DNA of 64,000 bases from Ifrita kowaldi. Taxonomy: Eukaryota > Chordata > Aves > Passeriformes > Cinclosomatidae. Of the stretch, positions 58,901-64,000 are shown in pieces. The notes beneath the pieces were generated by a model. That model was not told where the DNA came from. It did not search any database and was given only the letters and a program-made list of their open reading frames with translations. The translations under genes were made by a program, and so were the position numbers. The number at the start of each line of letters is the position of its first letter. Positions within the stretch are counted from its first letter, which is position 1. The stretch lies in contig VZRS01001718.1 in assembly GCA_013398055.1 (NCBI GenBank), positions 471,737-535,736 of the forward strand, given 5' to 3'.

Positions 58901-60087
58901 GGTCCTTGCCAACCTGACCTCAAACATGAGAATTGCATAACCATTCGGCAAGCAAGATGAATCAGTCTAAAAATCCTTAAAAAAAAAAAAAATCCTCCAG
59001 GAAATAGTATCCCAAGTCCGGTTTCCAATCTTTTACAGGATAGTGGGAAAGGTAGAGAAGCATTGATATTGTAAGTGAGAAACTTCCTTGTAACTCCTAA
59101 AGGCACCCTAGTGGGAGCTTGAAAACTGGGATTTATATTGTATCAATAAGGCACAACATACGTGTCTCCATTTAATCCTCTCTGTGGAGTTTGGGAAAGA
59201 GAAGATAACCTCAGTGTTTGATGCTGGGCCACTAGCTCTTTAAAGCACTCCAGAGATGCTTCAGTGCTAATTGAAGGTATCTGAAGGGTACTTTCATTTT
59301 TTCATGGAATTGAGCTTTAAATGAGAAGATGGAGTAGGCTTGGATAAATATTTATGCTGTGCACTAGCATATGGTGTTGTTGAAGCAGATGCAATTCAGT
59401 CTTAGAATTCTTATCTCATACCAACATGTTACTGATTGTAGAAAAGCATAAATTACACTAGTTGCCATCTGTTTTCAATTACAGCATGAAAACACTGAGG
59501 CAGGTTGGGATTTTCCTTTAGCTGTGTTATCAGCTCGCTGCTGAATTTGATAATTACATTAGAGTGAGCTGAGAATGGATGTATTTGGTAATGTGAACAC
59601 TCAGAAAAAGTTGCTGACAAACTGCTTTCATAGCTTGTCCATAAATAGAGAAGCAGCAGAGCTAAACATGCATAACACTGCCCACAAAGAATACCACTGC
59701 TGTAGGGCTTGAATATAAATGTATATATAAGTTTCAAACATGTCTCCGTAAGTGCTTCATTTTCTGATAGTATTTAATTATAAACTATGGCATAAAGGTC
59801 CATTCTCCTCCACAGAAATGTGGAAGCTGTATTCAAGCATCTGTGACTTTGAAAAAATCTAACTTTAAGAAATCAGATTTTACGTTTTACCATAAAATCA
59901 GTCTGGTTTTGCAGAACCAAAGAAAATTCAAAGATGTTTTAACTCTGTCTTTCACTTTATGCAGCAGTAACCAGGACCTCAGATTTTATGTGCTACTATC
60001 CATCACAGAGATTGGAGTGTGAGCTGAGTAGGGTAGCATTAGCCTCAAACATCACTGAAGTCATGCTTGAGAAGAGTGGCTTTTACA

Positions 60088-60800
60088 TTACAAAATCAAA
60101 GAATGGGTCAGGTTGGAAGGGACAACTGAGGGTCACCTGGTCCAACTTTCCATCTCAGGCAGGGTCATCCTAGAGCACATTGCACAGGACTGTGCCCATC
60201 CAGTAAGGGGGATTCCACAGCCTCCCTGGTCAATCTGTTTCAGTGCACGGTCACTGCACAGTAAAGAAGTTCTTCCTCACGTTCGAGTGTAGCTTCCTGT
60301 GCTTCAGTTTCTGCACGTTGCCTCTTGTCCTATTGCTTGGAACCACTGAGAAGAGCCTGGTCCATCCTCTTGATACCCTCCCTTTAGATATTTATAGATA
60401 TTAATGAGGTTCTCTTTCAGTCATCTCTTTTTGAAGCCAGCTCCCTCAACCTTTCATGGTAAGAGAGATTCTCCAGACCCCTGACTGACTTAGTAGCCCT
60501 CCACTGGACCCACTCCATTTTTTCCACATCTCTCTTGTACTGAGGAGCCCAGAACTGGACACAGCACTCCAGATGTGCCTCTACTCGGGCAGAGTAGAGG
60601 GGCAGGATCACCTCCCTTGACCTGCTGGCAGTGTTTTCCTAATGCACCCCAGGACACCATTGGCCTCCTTGCTCCTGGACAGCTTGTTGTCCACCAGGAC
60701 CCCCAGGTTCTTCTCTGCAGAGCTGCTTCCTAGCAGGTTGTCCCTCAGCCTGTACTGGTGCATGGGGTTATTCCTCCCTAGGTGCAGGACCAGGACATTA
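60088..60800 (-). mobile_element. CR1 LINE fragment, antisense to DEPTOR
   Basis: On the - strand it carries diverged CR1 ORF2 C-terminal segments: VLHLGRNNPMHQYRLRD and EKNLGVLVDNKL (within 60680-60800), then ILPLYSARVEAHLECCVQFW and APQYKRDVEKMEWVQWRATK (60480-60610). The 3' end, near 60088-60125, has the avian CR1 terminal sequence (+ strand aatgggtcaggttggaaggg). Frames are broken. It resembles neither the 12.9/38.6 kb pair nor the 21.3 kb copy closely. Confidence 0.9.
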
Positions 60801-63800
60801 GGACATGTTAAGAGCATAGCAGTGGTGAACATAATATTGAACAGTTTGGTGAACAGTTTGGATGGCTTTTTCATTATTATTTATTTAATCCTTAGGGGAA
60901 ATCTTTCTAAGAGACTCTAAAGAAAAAATTAGTAACATTGTGCTAGTCAGCAGCATAATGATTCAACAGAAGTTGGAAGAGATCATTTATTTGTGAATGT
61001 GAAAATGCTCAGCTCTACCATCAACATGAAAAATGAGTTGTTGGCTGGTTGTCCTTGACAACTTTTTAACAACATGTATAGCTCTCACCATGCTTTCCTG
61101 ATCAGTGAATGAATCCGTGCCTTGGTGCTCCTGCTCTGTGTCTGCCTTCTCTTTTTGGTCTGTGGTCATCATTTGCCCAAGTAGTTTGCTGGTGAGCTGT
61201 GGTGATGCCTCTGTAACTGTCCCAAAGTTTCCACTTCCCACGTGTGTATTTAATTAAACTCAATGAGTAGTTCCCACTTTTTTTAGAGTGAATCTTGTTA
61301 CCACTTCTGGATAGGTTGGACCTACCCTAAAACCATGTTACTCTAACTATACCAGGATTAATGCAATGAAAATTATCACAGTAACATGGTTCTATGAGTA
61401 CTGGGCAGAAAACTGCATTGCACCCATCTCCTCTTGTCTGGGAGTTTTGTGAATTCAGCCCTCTCACTAAAGGAGAGGCTTCTCTTAACTGAAGAAGAAC
61501 GTGGTTTTGAGAGCTGCATTGTGTGTCACTGCCAGAACTTTGGTTAGTTGCCAAAAGGAGACAAGGTTTGGCAAATTTCTCCTTTGATTTCATTAGAGGC
61601 TACTACAAATGCAACAAGAGAGTCTTTATGTCCTTGACCATCCTTTGCATTAGCACAGTGTCTTTAGGTTGATTGAAATAATGAAATTTTTTTCCTCAGT
61701 ATTGGGAATCCCAGTGCAGGATTGGGTATCTCTCTTCTGCCCCTTCACTGCACCAGCTACTCTGTTCATTTTATTCCTCCTCTGTGTTGGAAGCCCTGTC
61801 ATTGTTGAACCTCTGCATCAGGAGACTCTTAGAGACACTGTGCCACTGGGCTGCTGGTGAACCTGCCCCATGGTGGCCACAAGGAAGTCACAGTTTGGAT
61901 TTGGATGCTCCTCTTTCCCCTGTCACAAACCCTTTGTGCAATACTGACAATTTCCCACCAGAATTCTTGTGAAGTAGTTAGGGTTTAAATAGAGATGGAA
62001 AATGCAAGAAAATCTGATATATTCTCAAACATAATCAAAACATTTGGTGAGTAGATCCATTTTGGCACCTGCACAGATGAAGTCTGCTAAAGTTTCTTTG
62101 TTCCTTGTGGGAGCTGTGGTTCACAGCAGAAGGTCCAGGTTATCCAGTGTCAGAGCAGAGAATTTGCAGACTGGGCCCAGTGACTCCCGTGCAGCAATGT
62201 TACAGACTGCCAGGTTTCAAACATCAGTTGGTACATCTCTCCTCTTTCTAAGCCATCCTTCTCCCCCTGCTGAAATTTGTGTTTGTATTAACTCCAGATA
62301 CTTTCTTTGTGACATACCACCCTGCCACCTCTGCCCAGGTTGTAACTACTCTGCAGACAGACATTTTCTATTTCCAATGCTACCATATTCCAGTCTCTGC
62401 TGATCTTTACCAAAATTCTCCTGTTTTGCTCCATTTTTCACTAATAAATCATTCGACTCTTAAGTGTGAAATTTTAGTTCTTTTAAAGCCATGATATAAC
62501 TTCTGTTATCTTCTGACATGTCAGAATTTTGTCCTACATTCCTACGTTTTTTGGTGGATCTCTGTTGTTTTCTGCTTGTTTCCTTGGTTTGCCTTGCTTC
62601 TTTGCCCACAGAGTTGTATAAGGATGAGTTTGTTTTGAAGGCATCTCTTCCAAGGCTGCAGAACTCCTGAAGCTGTTTTGGAAGGTTAAGTGAACCCCAC
62701 CCTTGTGCATGAGCCTCAGAGTGCACAGTCACCGCTAGGTAGTTGGGTCTGGGACTGTGCTTGCTTCAGTGGACCATGAGCCTCTGTTCTTCTAAGCCAG
62801 TGGACATAAAATTGGCTAAAAAAATCAGCCACCTTTATATTGTACTAGAGACCAGGTGCTTGCTGTGACTATCTGGAACTGTTCTATGGATAATACAAAA
62901 CTTGGCGTGTGAAAAGTCACCCGCTGAGGTGTAAGGGGAAAGACCCCCTCCCATGCAGTTGGGAACATTGACGCAAACGTCACGCCAGCAGGATGTGAAC
63001 TGCAAACTGCACACACAAAAGAAAACAGAGAAAAATTCTTTTTATGATTGTCAGCCCTGGTTTTGAACAACAGGATCCATGTCACTCACTATAGAGAAAG
63101 GAATTAAGACAGTGGGAATTGCCAGGTGAAATATAAAAATAGTGAGTTCAACTTTTTGAGTCTAAATTTCACCTTTAACATCTTCCCCCCTGCCAAACTT
63201 ACAGGACACAGGTTTAGCAAGGTTTTACTTGCTTATCCCAGACCCAGAATTTGGCCTGCAGAGTAGTATTAGGTTTCCAATGCCTCTGTGTAATTTTTCC
63301 TAAAGACTTTTAACAGAGAGAGTTTTACTGGGCAATAAAATAACTTTTTTTCTCTTTACAACAACTGAAACCTTATGTGAGTACAGAAAGTTTCATAATA
63401 TCTCAGAGCTCTTTTTTCTGCATTCACAGCAGTGTAGTTGACATTAGAATTGAACTTGTTTGTGGGTCAGTCACCTAAAATGCTGTTCAGCAACAAGTGA
63501 CCCACTACACTTGTGTCTGTACACTGGCTCCTTCTCATCAATAGCAAATACAAATATAAAAAAAAAATCTGCAGCTTCATAATTTGAGATCAGTGGATTT
63601 TCTAAATTTAATCACATTATTTTAATAAATGGTAGTTTAAAAATTCTTTTCAAGTAAGTGGTGTTTTATGACAGGATTACCCAGATATCTGAACACCCTG
63701 CCTTTATGAAAGTGTTTTCTTGATTTTTTCTGGAGTCTTACAGCTGTAACTGTTCAGAAAGAGAGACAGCAGCACTGGTATCAGCTGCACTGTAAAACAG

Positions 63801-64000
63801 GGCTGTGCTTGTTTTGATACAACTTCCAAATCCCTGTGTGGTCTATGGCCCATTGAATGGCGAGATCCAGTGCCTGATGGAACAGCTGGGATCTCACCCT
63901 TGCTCGAGCTGTCATAGGCCATTGCAGGTCACTCCCAGGTAGTCCAGGCTCTCTAAAGAGAGCACTGTCACCTGAAAAATGATCTGCAAAATGCCTGAAA

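Larger units (their letters stand above)
53628..64000 (+). other. DEPTOR: DEPTOR intron 8 (start and at least 10.4 kb)
   Basis: It begins with gtgggt at 53628. No exon encoding the rest of the PDZ domain was seen before the window ends, so the intron probably continues. Contents are a perfect 12-bp hairpin at 54053-54082, an antisense endogenous retrovirus remnant at about 54419-55918 and an antisense CR1 at 60088-60800. The stretches 55919-60087 and 60801-64000 hold no gene or repeat that I can recognise. Confidence 0.75.

Overview
The window is eukaryotic genomic DNA from a bird, most likely a passerine. The main content is most of one protein-coding gene on the + strand, DEPTOR (DEP domain-containing mTOR-interacting protein). 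I can place seven consecutive coding exons, corresponding to human exons 2-8. Each has gt..ag splice sites, the reading phases join cleanly, and the joined 979 nt (about 326 codons) matches the human protein closely as I remember it. The first coding exon (N-terminus) and the last (end of the PDZ domain) were not found, so they probably lie before base 1 and after base 64000. All the gene's introns together make up over 98% of the window.

Layout. 1-370 is a GC- and CpG-rich segment, probably the inner edge of the DEPTOR 5' CpG island. 371-25840 is the visible part of intron 1, with three CR1 LINE fragments. 25841-34024 holds exons 2-4, which encode DEP1 and most of DEP2. 34025-48762 is intron 4, carrying a tRNA-Ile-derived SINE and a longer CR1. 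48763-53627 holds exons 5-8: the end of DEP2, an Arg-rich stretch, the serine-rich linker with the phosphodegron, and the start of the PDZ domain. 53628-64000 is intron 8, with an antisense endogenous retrovirus remnant (LTRs, polypurine tract, env-like remnant) and an antisense CR1.

Lineage. Five CR1 fragments with typical avian 3' ends point to a bird. The SINE, with a tRNA-Ile(AAT)-like head fused to a CR1-like tail, resembles TguSINE1 of zebra finch and other passerines. No second host gene, no functional RNA gene and no CRISPR array was seen. The most unusual structure is in the retroviral remnant: a 100-bp piece of the LTR, from the TATA box to the LTR end, is repeated in inverted orientation between the env-like stop codon and the polypurine tract. 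It forms a roughly 95% identical inverted repeat with a 315-bp spacer.

The product, DEPTOR, binds mTOR and inhibits mTORC1 and mTORC2. The linker degron (SSGYFS) that in mammals couples DEPTOR phosphorylation to SCF-betaTrCP destruction is intact here. Comparisons with human DEPTOR and with repeat families are from memory, not from a search.
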